Assembly: GCF_003946115.1 (NCBI RefSeq)
Contig: NZ_RHOH01000004.1
Location: 124,001 to 188,000, forward strand
Length of the DNA stretch: 64,000 bases
Direction: 5' to 3'
DNA from: Lacticaseibacillus daqingensis
GTDB lineage: Bacteria > Bacillota > Bacilli > Lactobacillales > Lactobacillaceae
Under the pieces are notes generated by a model. It saw only the letters and a program-made list of their open reading frames with translations, made no database searches and was not told the DNA's origin. The number at the start of each line of letters is the position of its first letter. Positions within the stretch are counted from its first letter, which is position 1. The position numbers and the translations under genes are program-made. This document shows positions 7,029 to 15,993 of the stretch, piece by piece.

Positions 7029-9155
7029 CTAGTTGATGTTGTACGCATCGGCGTTATAGCCCGCCTCAGGTTGGATGTCGTTGATTGTGTAGTAATCCTG
7101 GAACATCTGCTTGGCAATATCCTTGGCGTAATCGGTCATCTTGGACAGGTTCGGCACGACCACCGCAATGGCCACTTGCGGGTCCTTGGCAGGCGCAAAG
7201 CCGATGAAGCTTTGGGTGATAGTTTCGACTTGGGTGGAAGTGCTGTCGTCCGGATCAACCCGCGCAAAACTTTCGGCCGTCCCAGTTTTCCCGGCGACCC
7301 CAGGGTTTAACGTGCTCAAAGCCCGCCCGGTCGACCAGCCACTGGTGCCGTGAATCACCTGCCACATCCCCAGCTTGACCAAGTCGATCTGGTCTTGGCT
7401 GTTCTTGATTTTACTGAGCACCGTCGGGGTCGTCGTCTGAACCACCGGCCCCGCGCTGCCATCGCTCAGCGTCTTGCTGATGCTTTGGACCACGTACGGC
7501 TTCATGCGGTAGCCATTATTGGCAACGGTCGCAGCATACTGCGCCTCTTGAATCAGAGTATACGGATCGTAGTTCCCGTAAGACATATCGAGCGCCGACC
7601 CAACGGCCAGCTGGCCGTACTCGTTGTGCTCGGCCCCGGGCACCCCCAGCACTTCGCCCGGCAGGTCGATCCCGGTCTTGACGCCTAGCCCGAATTGGTT
7701 GAAGTAGCCGCGCATCTTGGTGAAAATGTTCTCATTCAACCGCAGCGACTGCCCCGGGACGTAGGTGTTTTCGCCGCCACCTTCCTTGATCGCCAGCCAC
7801 ATCATGTACATGTTAGACGAGCGCTCCAGCGCCTGCACTGCGGTCAAGCTAGCGAAGGTGCCCAGCGGGTAGTCAGACTTTTTGACCGGCGTGCCACGCA
7901 GGTAAATCGCGGTGTCGGCCTGAGTGTTGTTGGTCGTGGTGATGACCCCGTCCTGTAAGGCCCCCAGCACCATCGCCGGCTTGGCGATCGACCCCATGAC
8001 GAAGGTCCGGTTGATCGGCCCCAGCGCGTCATCCGTCACCTGGCCGGTCTTGACGTTGTGCTGACGCCCTGCGATCGCCAGGAGTGCGCCGGTTTTCGGA
8101 TTGATCGCCACCGCGTACGCACCATCTGACAGACTGGCATGGCCATTGGCTAAGGCTTGATTGAAGACGTTTGTGACCGTTTCCTGCACCTTGGCCTGAT
8201 ACGCGGAATCGATCGTCAGGTTGAGGTTGTCACCCTGTGCCCCCTTAAAGTCGACGATTTGGTTGACGATGTTATTGCTGTTACCGATTTCCACCTGCGT
8301 GCGACTCTTAGCGCCTTTGAGGATATTCTCGTAGGCCTTTTCCAGGTAACTGGTCCCCACGCGGTCGTTGCGCGCGTAACCGTTGGCCAGGTAGGCGTTG
8401 ACGCTTTCCTCTGGCAGTCCCGCCTTTTCAGTTGACACCGTGCCGATGATGCCGCTCATGGAAGTGCCATTCGGGTAAGTGCGCGACCAGTTGGTGCCGA
8501 GGTTGATGCCCGGCATCTTGGTCAGGTTCTCCCCCACGGACGCGACCTCTGCCTCGGTCACATCCGCATCCTTCACATACACCGTGGTCAGCTGCGAGGC
8601 GCCGTTGAGCTTCTTGAAGATCATGATCGCCTCTTGCTCATGGTCGGAGTAGGCCGGCAAATGTTTTTCGGCATAGGCGCGCGCGGCCTTGTACTGCGCG
8701 CTGGTATCCGTGCTTTTTTGCATACTGAGCGGCAACTTCGCCAGCACCGCCTTGGTGACAGCCTCATCCGCGAGGTAGTAGTCCGCCATGTCGCCCTTGC
8801 TGAGGTTCTCAACGGGCACGGTGATGTACTTGGCCAGGGTATCCGCCGTCTTGCGCATCTGCTTAGCGGTCACGCCCAGTCCCTTGGTGTACACGATGGC
8901 GCTGTTGGCCTGATTGGCCACCAACTCGCGCCCCTGGCTATCATAGATCTGCCCGCGGGGAACGCTTCCTGTCACCACGGCAGAACCCGTACTGTCGACG
9001 TCGGCCTTGAAGCGCTCACCATTCATGATCTGTAAGTAGGCCAGCTGCGCCACCAGCGCAGCGAGCAACACAAACACAAAGAAGAACAGCAGGTTCAGTC
9101 GAAACGGAATGTGCGACCGCTCTCGCTTCGGTTTTGGTGTGCGGATATATTTCAA
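7029..9155 (-). CDS. Class B penicillin-binding protein (PBP2b-type transpeptidase)
   Basis: A septal or lateral peptidoglycan transpeptidase. A short cytoplasmic N-terminus rich in Arg/Lys is followed by one membrane helix (FRLNLLFFFVFVLLAALVAQ), a dimerisation/PBP2 domain, then the transpeptidase domain with all three motifs: SIAK (about residue 389), SSN (about 445) and KTGT (about 622). I place the start at TTG with AAAGGGGAC 9 bases upstream, giving 708 residues. The open frame extends 18 codons further, but that part contains the likely -10 element. It appears monocistronic. Confidence 0.93.
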   Translation of the reverse strand: MKYIRTPKPKRERSHIPFRLNLLFFFVFVLLAALVAQLAYLQIMNGERFKADVDSTGSAVVTGSVPRGQIYDSQGRELVANQANSAIVYTKGLGVTAKQMRKTADTLAKYITVPVENLSKGDMADYYLADEAVTKAVLAKLPLSMQKSTDTSAQYKAARAYAEKHLPAYSDHEQEAIMIFKKLNGASQLTTVYVKDADVTEAEVASVGENLTKMPGINLGTNWSRTYPNGTSMSGIIGTVSTEKAGLPEESVNAYLANGYARNDRVGTSYLEKAYENILKGAKSRTQVEIGNSNNIVNQIVDFKGAQGDNLNLTIDSAYQAKVQETVTNVFNQALANGHASLSDGAYAVAINPKTGALLAIAGRQHNVKTGQVTDDALGPINRTFVMGSIAKPAMVLGALQDGVITTTNNTQADTAIYLRGTPVKKSDYPLGTFASLTAVQALERSSNMYMMWLAIKEGGGENTYVPGQSLRLNENIFTKMRGYFNQFGLGVKTGIDLPGEVLGVPGAEHNEYGQLAVGSALDMSYGNYDPYTLIQEAQYAATVANNGYRMKPYVVQSISKTLSDGSAGPVVQTTTPTVLSKIKNSQDQIDLVKLGMWQVIHGTSGWSTGRALSTLNPGVAGKTGTAESFARVDPDDSTSTQVETITQSFIGFAPAKDPQVAIAVVVPNLSKMTDYAKDIAKQMFQDYYTINDIQPEAGYNADAYNIN

Positions 9156-9186
9156 GACAGCGTCCCCTTTGAATGAATTCTTCTCG

Positions 9187-9195
9187 AGTGTAGCA
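9187..9195 (-). promoter_or_regulatory. Extended -10 upstream of the PBP gene
   Basis: TGCTACACT on the minus strand is an extended -10 element. It lies inside the longer open frame, which supports the downstream TTG start. The -35 is weak. Confidence 0.45.
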
Positions 9196-9377
9196 AAATC
9201 CGTGAACAAACGCCACGGCTCATTATCTGTATGTTATATTATTCCTAATCAATTAAAAGCCCCAGTCCGTGAGCTTAACGGTTTTTTAGCACCCAGTTCA
9301 GACGCCGCATCATGCGGCCGCCGACACTGGTTCCTTGCCTCAAGCGGACGAGCTTAACCCAAGAAAGGAGCGGTCAG

Positions 9378-11996
9378 ATGCGCGTCATTCGTTTCATCCA
9401 ACGTCATGCACTGTGGGCCGCTGCCCTCACGCCCGTCTTGATCATGGCAGGCTACTTCATCGCCATCCGCGTCTTCCCGTTCGGCAACAACAGCCTATTG
9501 ACCGTCGACTTAGGCCAGCAGTACATCGATTTTTACAGCTACTGGCGCCAGACGGTCCTCGGCCATCCGGGTCAGTTTTTCTACGCGTTCAACAAAGACC
9601 TCGGCGGTGACATGCTTGGCACGTTTGCCTACTATCTGATGAGTCCGTTCAACGTCATCCTCCTGTTGTTCCCTAAAACTGCGCTGGACCTGGCCATCAC
9701 CGTGATGACGCTGGCCAAGTACGGCGCGGCCGGGCTGGGGATGGGCCTGTACCTACGGGCCCACCGCGCCCAAGGCGGCTGGCTGATCGGCCTCAGCACC
9801 ATCTATGCGCTGTCCGGTTGGATGATCGCCAATCAGCTCAACGTCATGTGGCTGGATGCTGCCGCCTTTTTGCCGCTGGTAGCGCTGGGCGTGGACCGGC
9901 TGATCCGCCGCGGCCGGCTGGCCGGTTACGCCATTTGGCTGGCGGTGGCGCTCATCAGTAACTACTACATGGGCTACATGATCTGCCTGTTCATTATCGG
10001 CTACTTCGGGTTTCGCCTGGTGGCCAGCCGCCAACGGGGCCGGCAGCGCTGGGTCACCATCGGCCGCTTCGCAGGGGGGAGCCTGCTAGCCGGGGCCTTG
10101 GCCGCTTGGCTACTGCTACCCACCTTCTTTCAGCTGACCCAAAGCAAGGGCACCTACACCGTCACCAAGATCACCTGGAAGCTAGCCGCCGATCCGGTCA
10201 AGTTGCTCGGAAAATTCTTTGCCGGTTCGTTTTCCTTTGACCAGATGCCCAGCGGTGAGGCCAACATCTTCGTTGGCAGCGTGGTGCTGATCGGAGCTTG
10301 CCTCTACTTCTTCAACCGCCAGTACTGCTGGCAGGAGCGTCTGTTTGCTGCCGGGTGGACCGCCTTTTTGTTCCTGTCAGTGATGGTGGATCCCCTCAAC
10401 CTGCTGTGGCACGCCGGGCAGTTCCCGGTGTGGTACCCGTACCGGTTCTCATTTGTCATCGTCTTTTGGTTGGTCATGCTGGCCTGGCGCGAGCTGCGCC
10501 CCCTACCAACCGGGCTGTCCGCGCGCCAGCTGATCGCACTGTTGATCGTCACCCTCGGCTTGAATGGCTACGTGTTCCTGCGCGCAACGGATTACCCATA
10601 CCTGTCCACCGAGCAGATCGCGCTGACCTTTTTGGTCAGTCTCGCCAGCCTGGTGGTGCTCACCGTCCGGGCCGACAAGCGGCCCATGAGCGGTGTGTTA
10701 ATCGCGTTGTTGCTGTGTTTTGACGCAGGCAGCAACGCCGTGGTCACACTGAATCAGCTGGCCTATGTCAGCCACCATGACTACCACACCTACACCGAGA
10801 CCCTGCGCGCCGGTGTCACCAAGCTCACGCCGATCGTGGGCGCCGATACGCGCATCGGCAAAACGGTGCTGCGAACCAAAAATGATGCCATGCAGGTCGG
10901 CTACTTTGGCACCGACCAGTTCACCTCGCTGATGGAACCGGCCATGCCAAAGTTCTTCGGCGCGATCGGCCAGGCGGCTGGGGATGGGTTCGTCGCCTAC
11001 ACAAACGGGACGCTGCTGACCGATGGGCTTTTAGACATCGGTGGGTGGCTCTCCCCCCGACTGGACAACACGTCCGCCGCCTTTTTGCCGCAAGTCTCCG
11101 CCCGCCCTGACTTGCTGCGCTATGACAAAGTGGGCCAGACCCAAAGCTTGGCGCTGTACCGCAACCCTTACACCGTTGGCCTCGGGTTTGAAGCCAGCCA
11201 GCAGATCCTCGGCACCGTTTTGAACGAGGACATGCCCACCGCCAACCTTGAGCGGCTGATGGCCGGGCTGTTCGGCACCCCGGTCACGAACTATTTCTCC
11301 GTCATGGAGCTATCCGCGCCGACCCTCACCGGGGTCAAGCAAACCGGTGACGTGATCACCAAGAGCCTAGGCAAAACGCACACGGTCAGCTACAGCTTCA
11401 CAGCCGACACAACGGATCCAATTTACCTCCAAATCGGGGCCAACTTCACCGATGGGCTGGTCAGCCTCAGCCAGGATGGGCACGTCATTCCCATCTACGA
11501 TACATTTCGAGACAACCTGCTGCTGAACGTCACGCCAAGTCAACCGGGTAAGCCAACCACCTTAACGTTCACGCTCAATAAGGACTCCGCCGACTTCGGC
11601 AATCTGCAGCTATTTGAACTGGACCAGGCCAAAGCCATTTCGGCCCTGTACAGCCTGAAGCACAAAAGCTGGCACATCAAGTCACGCGGCGACCGCAGCC
11701 TAGTCGCGACCATCGACATGGTGTCCAACTATGATCTGGTGATGACCACCATCCCCGCCGCGCCCGGCTGGCACGCCAAGGTTGACGGTCAGCCCGTCAA
11801 GACGCAACTGGCCGCCGAAACCTTCCTGGCGATTCCAGTCAAAGAGGGCCACCACACGATCCAGCTCACCTACACGCCGCCATACTTCTGGCTCGGGGTC
11901 CTGCTCAGCAGCCTCACCGCCGCCCTCGCCCTGCCCCTTTGGCTCCGGCGGCCCACCGGTCGGCACACCGCGCCACGGCGGCAAATTCGCCACTAA
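9378..11996 (+). CDS. YfhO family multi-spanning membrane protein
   Basis: An 872-residue membrane protein. The N-terminal two thirds hold about a dozen hydrophobic helices; a soluble extracytoplasmic beta-rich region follows, with one last helix near the C-terminus. The early loop DLGQQYIDFYSYWR and the phrase FYAFNKDLGGDM are typical of YfhO proteins. In Bacillus subtilis YfhO is the flippase-linked glycosyltransferase that decorates lipoteichoic acid; a role in cell-surface glycan decoration is inferred here. The start is chosen at the ATG after AAGGAGCGGTCAG; the open frame begins further upstream without a ribosome binding site. It is a single gene, convergent with the DUF915 hydrolase. 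Confidence 0.9.
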   Translation: MRVIRFIQRHALWAAALTPVLIMAGYFIAIRVFPFGNNSLLTVDLGQQYIDFYSYWRQTVLGHPGQFFYAFNKDLGGDMLGTFAYYLMSPFNVILLLFPKTALDLAITVMTLAKYGAAGLGMGLYLRAHRAQGGWLIGLSTIYALSGWMIANQLNVMWLDAAAFLPLVALGVDRLIRRGRLAGYAIWLAVALISNYYMGYMICLFIIGYFGFRLVASRQRGRQRWVTIGRFAGGSLLAGALAAWLLLPTFFQLTQSKGTYTVTKITWKLAADPVKLLGKFFAGSFSFDQMPSGEANIFVGSVVLIGACLYFFNRQYCWQERLFAAGWTAFLFLSVMVDPLNLLWHAGQFPVWYPYRFSFVIVFWLVMLAWRELRPLPTGLSARQLIALLIVTLGLNGYVFLRATDYPYLSTEQIALTFLVSLASLVVLTVRADKRPMSGVLIALLLCFDAGSNAVVTLNQLAYVSHHDYHTYTETLRAGVTKLTPIVGADTRIGKTVLRTKNDAMQVGYFGTDQFTSLMEPAMPKFFGAIGQAAGDGFVAYTNGTLLTDGLLDIGGWLSPRLDNTSAAFLPQVSARPDLLRYDKVGQTQSLALYRNPYTVGLGFEASQQILGTVLNEDMPTANLERLMAGLFGTPVTNYFSVMELSAPTLTGVKQTGDVITKSLGKTHTVSYSFTADTTDPIYLQIGANFTDGLVSLSQDGHVIPIYDTFRDNLLLNVTPSQPGKPTTLTFTLNKDSADFGNLQLFELDQAKAISALYSLKHKSWHIKSRGDRSLVATIDMVSNYDLVMTTIPAAPGWHAKVDGQPVKTQLAAETFLAIPVKEGHHTIQLTYTPPYFWLGVLLSSLTAALALPLWLRRPTGRHTAPRRQIRH

Positions 11997-12071
11997 AACA
12001 GCCTATCGCCAGTCGACATGTCCTGCCGTTCTGTAAAGAACTGCGTCATGCCGGCCTGCGATAGGCTGTTT
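11996..12071. terminator. Long-stem hairpin between convergent genes
   Basis: AAACAGCCTATCGC and GCGATAGGCTGTTT form a perfect 14-bp stem. The loop of about 48 bases contains a small inner hairpin (GTTCT/AGAAC). It probably terminates yfhO and the DUF915 gene from both sides, although neither side has a clean T run. Confidence 0.6.
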
Positions 12072-12080
12072 GCGTTGGGT

Positions 12081-12914
12081 TCAGCGCCGCTCGGTCAGCA
12101 ACTGCGTTTGAATGAGGCGCACCACCTGCGGGTTCGTGGTCAAATCGCTGTGACTTGCGTCCGCGCCCGTCACCGTGGTTTGGGTAAAGTGCTGCACCTG
12201 ACCCTGAAAGACATACCGCCCCGCCTCAACGCTGGCCAGCGGTACGGTGCCGTCCCCGGTCATCGTCTGCGTGCCCGCCACCGAGTCCACGATCAACGTT
12301 TTCGGCAACTTTTGCCGGTCGGCCAACAGATCCACGAGCAGCGCCGTCCGGTTTTGCCGCGAGGACTCCGCCAAGTTGAACGGCGTCCCCAGGGTCATCA
12401 GGTGCTGCATTGCCAGACTGGCAGGCGCCTTGCGCTCCAAGTACAGCGTCCAGACCAGGCCCCCGTTGCTGTGCCCGACCCCGCTGTAGTGCGTAAACCC
12501 GTACCGTTTTTGCAGGTCACGCATCGCCGTGGCCAGCCAGCCGGCCTGTTTTTGAATCGTTGGGTAACCGTCGCGGTTGTCGGCGAACGCGATCACGATG
12601 AACGGCTGGCGATCACCGGCCCGCAACCGGCCGCTCAAGGCCAGCTTGCCGGCTGCGCTAACGGTCACCTTGAGCACACTATGCGCCTGAGCCCGTGTTG
12701 TCGGCCCTGCCTGGGTGAGCGCCGCGAACAAGGCGTCAAAGCGGTCCTGAGTGGCCGAGCTGCCGGGCACAAAAATGATCGGCATGATCGCGTTGCGTTC
12801 GGCAAGGCGTCGATGCTGCACACTGGTTTGCATCCAGCGCCCTGCCGGCAACCAAAGCCCGAGCATCAGGACACCCGCGAACACAACGGCTAATCCCGCT
12901 TTAAGCCATTTCAT
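12081..12914 (-). CDS. DUF915 alpha/beta hydrolase with N-terminal signal anchor
   Basis: A serine hydrolase of 277 residues, probably at the cell surface. The N-terminal helix (residues 5-24) is a signal peptide or anchor. The core shows IIFVPGSSATQDRF (oxyanion strand), the nucleophile elbow GHSNGG, the acid in TGDGTVPLAS and the histidine in DASHSDL, matching the DUF915 cell-surface hydrolases common in lactobacilli. The substrate is unknown. Its start overlaps the upstream EIIC-like gene by 14 bp, so both are made from one transcript. Confidence 0.9.
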   Translation of the reverse strand: MKWLKAGLAVVFAGVLMLGLWLPAGRWMQTSVQHRRLAERNAIMPIIFVPGSSATQDRFDALFAALTQAGPTTRAQAHSVLKVTVSAAGKLALSGRLRAGDRQPFIVIAFADNRDGYPTIQKQAGWLATAMRDLQKRYGFTHYSGVGHSNGGLVWTLYLERKAPASLAMQHLMTLGTPFNLAESSRQNRTALLVDLLADRQKLPKTLIVDSVAGTQTMTGDGTVPLASVEAGRYVFQGQVQHFTQTTVTGADASHSDLTTNPQVVRLIQTQLLTERR

Positions 12915-13983
12915 TGTCTCGAGCCTCCTTCAGGGCGCGGGTCACAAACGGCCAGTAGCCGGCCACGGCCAGCCCGAGCGCCACAAGCGCCACGCCCAGC
13001 GTGCGCCAATCACCGTTTGTCGCCAGCCAAGCGCCCAACAGCGGTGGTGTCGTGGCCGGCACAGGGAAAACCGCCGGCGGCATCAGGTGCCCCCACAAAG
13101 CGATGGCGTACCACGCTTGAATCATCAGCGGTACGCCGAGCATCGGTGCCAAAAGCCACGGATTCAGCATCGCCGGCACTGCCAGCAGTGCGGTGGTCGG
13201 CAGGTTCACAACGGTCGGCAGCAATAGCCCCCACGCCACTCGCCGTCGCTTCAGCAGCAGCACCACCACTAGCGCCAGCAGTGCCCCGCCGCCACCCATC
13301 GCGGCCAGCGGGAGAAACACCGTGCTGAAGGTGACGGGTCGCGGCACCCCGCTCAAGTTCTGATGGCTGAGTGCGTAAGCGAGATTTGTGGCAGCGTTTG
13401 GGTCGGCGGTCGGCTGGCTGATAATAGCACCGCCCAGCCACGTGAGCCCACCGGAAAGCCAAGCCCACCAGGCGTTCGGCACCGCCAACTGCCACCAGAA
13501 GCGCAGCTGACTCAGCCCCTGGGCCAGGCCAAACGCCCCGAACACCCCGCCGGCGCCCAGACTCCACGCGTGTGCCCGCGCGACTGGAAGCCGGCTGAAG
13601 GCGGCCCAGCCAGTCGCCAGCACGATTGCCATGAACACGCGCAAGGGCCCACTGGTTGCCAGCACTACGGTTTCCCCTCGCAGGTTGATCGCCATCGCAA
13701 GCTGACTCGCGGCTGCGAGCCAAGGCGCGCTGGGCGCAACCGTCAGCGCGGTCGCGACCCTAGCGGCCACCACCAGGCTCAATGCCAGCCACAGAAGGCT
13801 GTCCAGCGCCGGCCAAACTGACCGCAGGGGCCACTGTAGCCCGTACAGTTGGGTCAAAAACCCGTCGCGCCGAATGGCGGCCTGGTAAATCGCGTCTAGC
13901 CCGCCCACCACAAGAATCAGTGGCCGCAGGGTCACGAGCGCCTGTGCGAGTCGCTGCCGCCATGCTCGGAATCGCCGCATCAT
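12901..13983 (-). CDS. Orphan PTS EIIC-like membrane protein
   Basis: A 360-residue protein with about ten membrane helices. The second half resembles the EIIC domain of lactose/cellobiose PTS permeases: a block NLPTTALLAVPAMLNPWLLA stands where permeases carry the NxxEPxxFGxPxxLNP sugar-binding segment, and GAWLATNGDWR stands for GAFLATGGDWR. The Glu-Pro pair of that segment is missing, and no EIIA or EIIB gene lies nearby. Sugar phosphorylation by this protein alone is doubtful. It is encoded 12 bp after yaaA and overlaps the hydrolase gene. The ATG has GGAGGCGACCCAG upstream. Confidence 0.75.
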   Translation of the reverse strand: MMRRFRAWRQRLAQALVTLRPLILVVGGLDAIYQAAIRRDGFLTQLYGLQWPLRSVWPALDSLLWLALSLVVAARVATALTVAPSAPWLAAASQLAMAINLRGETVVLATSGPLRVFMAIVLATGWAAFSRLPVARAHAWSLGAGGVFGAFGLAQGLSQLRFWWQLAVPNAWWAWLSGGLTWLGGAIISQPTADPNAATNLAYALSHQNLSGVPRPVTFSTVFLPLAAMGGGGALLALVVVLLLKRRRVAWGLLLPTVVNLPTTALLAVPAMLNPWLLAPMLGVPLMIQAWYAIALWGHLMPPAVFPVPATTPPLLGAWLATNGDWRTLGVALVALGLAVAGYWPFVTRALKEARDNEMA

Positions 13984-13995
13984 CTGGGTCGCCTC

Positions 13996-14736
13996 CTAAC
14001 GCGCCAAAAATACCAAGCGGGTCGCGTCAGATCGCTCTGGCGCAAACACGTAGTCCGGGGCATCAAACTCGGCCACCTGTGCGAGCGTCGTCACGGCCTG
14101 CTCGGCCAAATAACGCACCATGGCGCCGCGAGCCATCTTGGCGCGCGTGGCCGCCGTTTTTACCCGGCCATCCACTAGCCGCCCGAACACCACGTCAATG
14201 AGCTGCTCACCGGGCTGCAGGTACGGGCGAATCGCCTGCGCGTACTCCTTGGACGCCAAGTTCAACACCGGCGCGCGAAAATCCAGCGCGTCATGCAACC
14301 GCTGGCCCCAAAACGCGTAGAGATCCGGTGTCGGCAGCCCCGGCACACGACTTTTCATCTCCAGGCGGTACGGCACGATGCCATCAAACGGCCGTAAAAT
14401 CCCGTAAAACGCCGAAAGGATCCGTAAATTGGCCTGCAAGTACCGCAACCCAGGAGCCGTCAAGAGCCCCGGTGCCATGTACTGATACTGAATGCCCACG
14501 TAACTCATAACTGCCGGCGTCAGTGGGCCCGCAATCGTCAGCGCCTGCAACTGCGCGTACGCCGTTGCCGCCAGGCGATCGCTACACTGCCACATCGTCT
14601 GCGCCGCAACCGGCGAAAGCGCGCGCAAGTAAGTGAGCAGCGCGGTGGTTTCGGGCAGGTAGGCCGGCTGGCTCTGGGGTAAAAACGCCTCTGTGTCAAC
14701 GACCATCTTCTTGGCCGGCGCAATAATCATTTGCAT
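13996..14736 (-). CDS. yaaA: YaaA family peroxide stress protein
   Basis: A 246-residue member of the UPF0246/YaaA family. In E. coli YaaA lowers free iron and limits oxidative damage. Family features are the N-terminal MIIAPAKKM, LSAFYGILRPFDGIVPYRLEM and the LNLASKEY block near residue 160. The start used has GGGGAGG 8 bases upstream; an ATG two codons later is also possible. It is the first gene of an operon with the EIIC-like protein and the DUF915 hydrolase. An extended -10 (TGCTATGCT) lies at 14794-14802 on the minus strand. Confidence 0.93.
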   Translation of the reverse strand: MQMIIAPAKKMVVDTEAFLPQSQPAYLPETTALLTYLRALSPVAAQTMWQCSDRLAATAYAQLQALTIAGPLTPAVMSYVGIQYQYMAPGLLTAPGLRYLQANLRILSAFYGILRPFDGIVPYRLEMKSRVPGLPTPDLYAFWGQRLHDALDFRAPVLNLASKEYAQAIRPYLQPGEQLIDVVFGRLVDGRVKTAATRAKMARGAMVRYLAEQAVTTLAQVAEFDAPDYVFAPERSDATRLVFLAR

Positions 14737-14793
14737 TCACGCAACCTCCCCAACTCACGCGGTCACGGCGCTCGGCCGCGTGTTCGTGCAATC

Positions 14794-14802
14794 AGCATAG
14801 CA
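14794..14802 (-). promoter_or_regulatory. Extended -10 of the yaaA operon
   Basis: TGCTATGCT on the minus strand, 58 bp before the yaaA start. The -35 is poor. It is back-to-back with the GntR-operon promoter. Confidence 0.45.
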
Positions 14803-14840
14803 CGTGAAGCGCGGCGCGAAAATATTTTTTCCTTTTCTGC

Positions 14841-14890
14841 TTGCGTTTCGATCAACCCGCAATTATAGTGTACTAGTAATCTATTACACG
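14841..14890 (+). promoter_or_regulatory. Promoter and YtrA-type operator of the GntR-ABC operon
   Basis: TTGCGT, 17 bases, TATAGT forms the promoter. Overlapping the -10 and the start is an inverted repeat, AGTGTA...TACACG (GTGTA and TACAC arms, 12-base spacer; 14868-14889). This is the architecture known for YtrA-subfamily GntR repressors, so autoregulation is expected. Confidence 0.75.
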
Positions 14891-14908
14891 CATACGGGAG
14901 GTGATGAC

Positions 14909-15283
14909 TTGGAGTTTGACGACAAGGTCCCCATTTACTATCAGATCGAGGAATACATCCGTCAGCAGATCATCAGCGGTCAGCTGGCGGCCGGGGCACA
15001 GGTCCCGGCGGTGCGCCAGCTCGCGCTTGACCTCACCGTCAACGTGAACACCATTCAGCGCGCCTTGAGCCACCTCGTGCAAACCGGGGTGCTGGTGTCC
15101 AAGCGCGGCTTGGGCAATTTTGTCACCACCGATGCCCACGTCCTCGCGGCGTTGCGCACGGCGGCGATTCAGGCGCCGCTGGCCCAGCTGTACGACCGGC
15201 TGGCCGCCTTGAACCTCACCGCAGACGAAATGCGCGCTGCGCTTGAAACCTACATTGCCCAACGAGAGAAGGAATCTGAATGA
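14909..15283 (+). CDS. GntR family regulator, YtrA subfamily
   Basis: A short GntR regulator of 124 residues: a winged helix at about residues 1-75 (PIYYQIEEYIRQQIISGQL, then VPAVRQLALDLTVNVNTIQRAL) and only a short helical C-terminus for dimerisation, as in YtrA. The start is TTG, preceded by GGGAGGTGA at good distance; an upstream ATG would be read without a ribosome binding site. Its stop overlaps the ATP-binding gene as ATGA. It probably represses the ABC exporter behind it through the operator in its own promoter; such systems often respond to cell-envelope stress or antibiotics. Confidence 0.9.
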   Translation: MEFDDKVPIYYQIEEYIRQQIISGQLAAGAQVPAVRQLALDLTVNVNTIQRALSHLVQTGVLVSKRGLGNFVTTDAHVLAALRTAAIQAPLAQLYDRLAALNLTADEMRAALETYIAQREKESE

Positions 15284-15993
15284 CAAGCTTAGTCGATGTC
15301 ACCGCACTCACCTACCGCCGCAACCACCGCACGATCCTAACCGGGGTCGACCTGCACCTCGCGGCCAACCGCATTGTTGGCCTGCTGGGCGCCAACGGGG
15401 CAGGCAAAACCACGCTGATGCGGCTGCTGAGCGGTCTGGCCGTCAACTTCAAAGGCCATATCGCGATTGCCGGGGCGACGACCGCGACGGCGCGCAAAGG
15501 CCAGGTCGCCTACAGCAACGCGTTGGCGGAAACCGCACCCCACCAGCCGGTCACCGCGCTGGTTGACTTTTGGGCGACCTGTTACCCTGACTTTGACGCG
15601 AATCGGTTTGCGGCGCTGGCCGGGGAGCTGGCCCTCCCGCTGGATCAGCGGCTGGAGGCCCTGTCCAAGGGCACGCGCATGAAGTTGCAAGTCGCCTTGA
15701 CACTGGCGCGCGAGGTGGCCGTTTACCTGCTGGACGAACCATTTGACGGGATCGACAGCATGACCCGTAAAAGTATCCTTGCCAGCATCATCACCTGGAA
15801 GCCGGCCAAAGCCACCATCCTGATCTCCGACCATCACGTGACGGACATTGCCCCGCTTCTCGATGAGGTGATCGTGATCAAAGACCAGCACCTCATCGCC
15901 CACGAGGCCACCGAGCGCATCCGCGCCATCCACCATCAGAGTATCGAGACTTACTACGAACAGTTCTACGAAGGAGGGCACGAGAATGACTAA
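15280..15993 (+). CDS. ABC transporter ATP-binding protein
   Basis: A 237-residue nucleotide-binding subunit: Walker A GANGAGKTT near residue 38, a degenerate signature LSKGTRMKLQVAL, Walker B VYLLDEPFDGID and the switch histidine in SDHH. The weak signature and short length are typical of YtrB-like subunits. It is coupled by ATGA overlap to the regulator and by an 8-bp overlap to the permease. Confidence 0.93.
   Translation: MTSLVDVTALTYRRNHRTILTGVDLHLAANRIVGLLGANGAGKTTLMRLLSGLAVNFKGHIAIAGATTATARKGQVAYSNALAETAPHQPVTALVDFWATCYPDFDANRFAALAGELALPLDQRLEALSKGTRMKLQVALTLAREVAVYLLDEPFDGIDSMTRKSILASIITWKPAKATILISDHHVTDIAPLLDEVIVIKDQHLIAHEATERIRAIHHQSIETYYEQFYEGGHEND

Noticed and set aside
12018-12893. 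291-codon plus-strand frame opposite the DUF915 hydrolase
   Set aside because: Shadow; it starts inside the convergent terminator hairpin.
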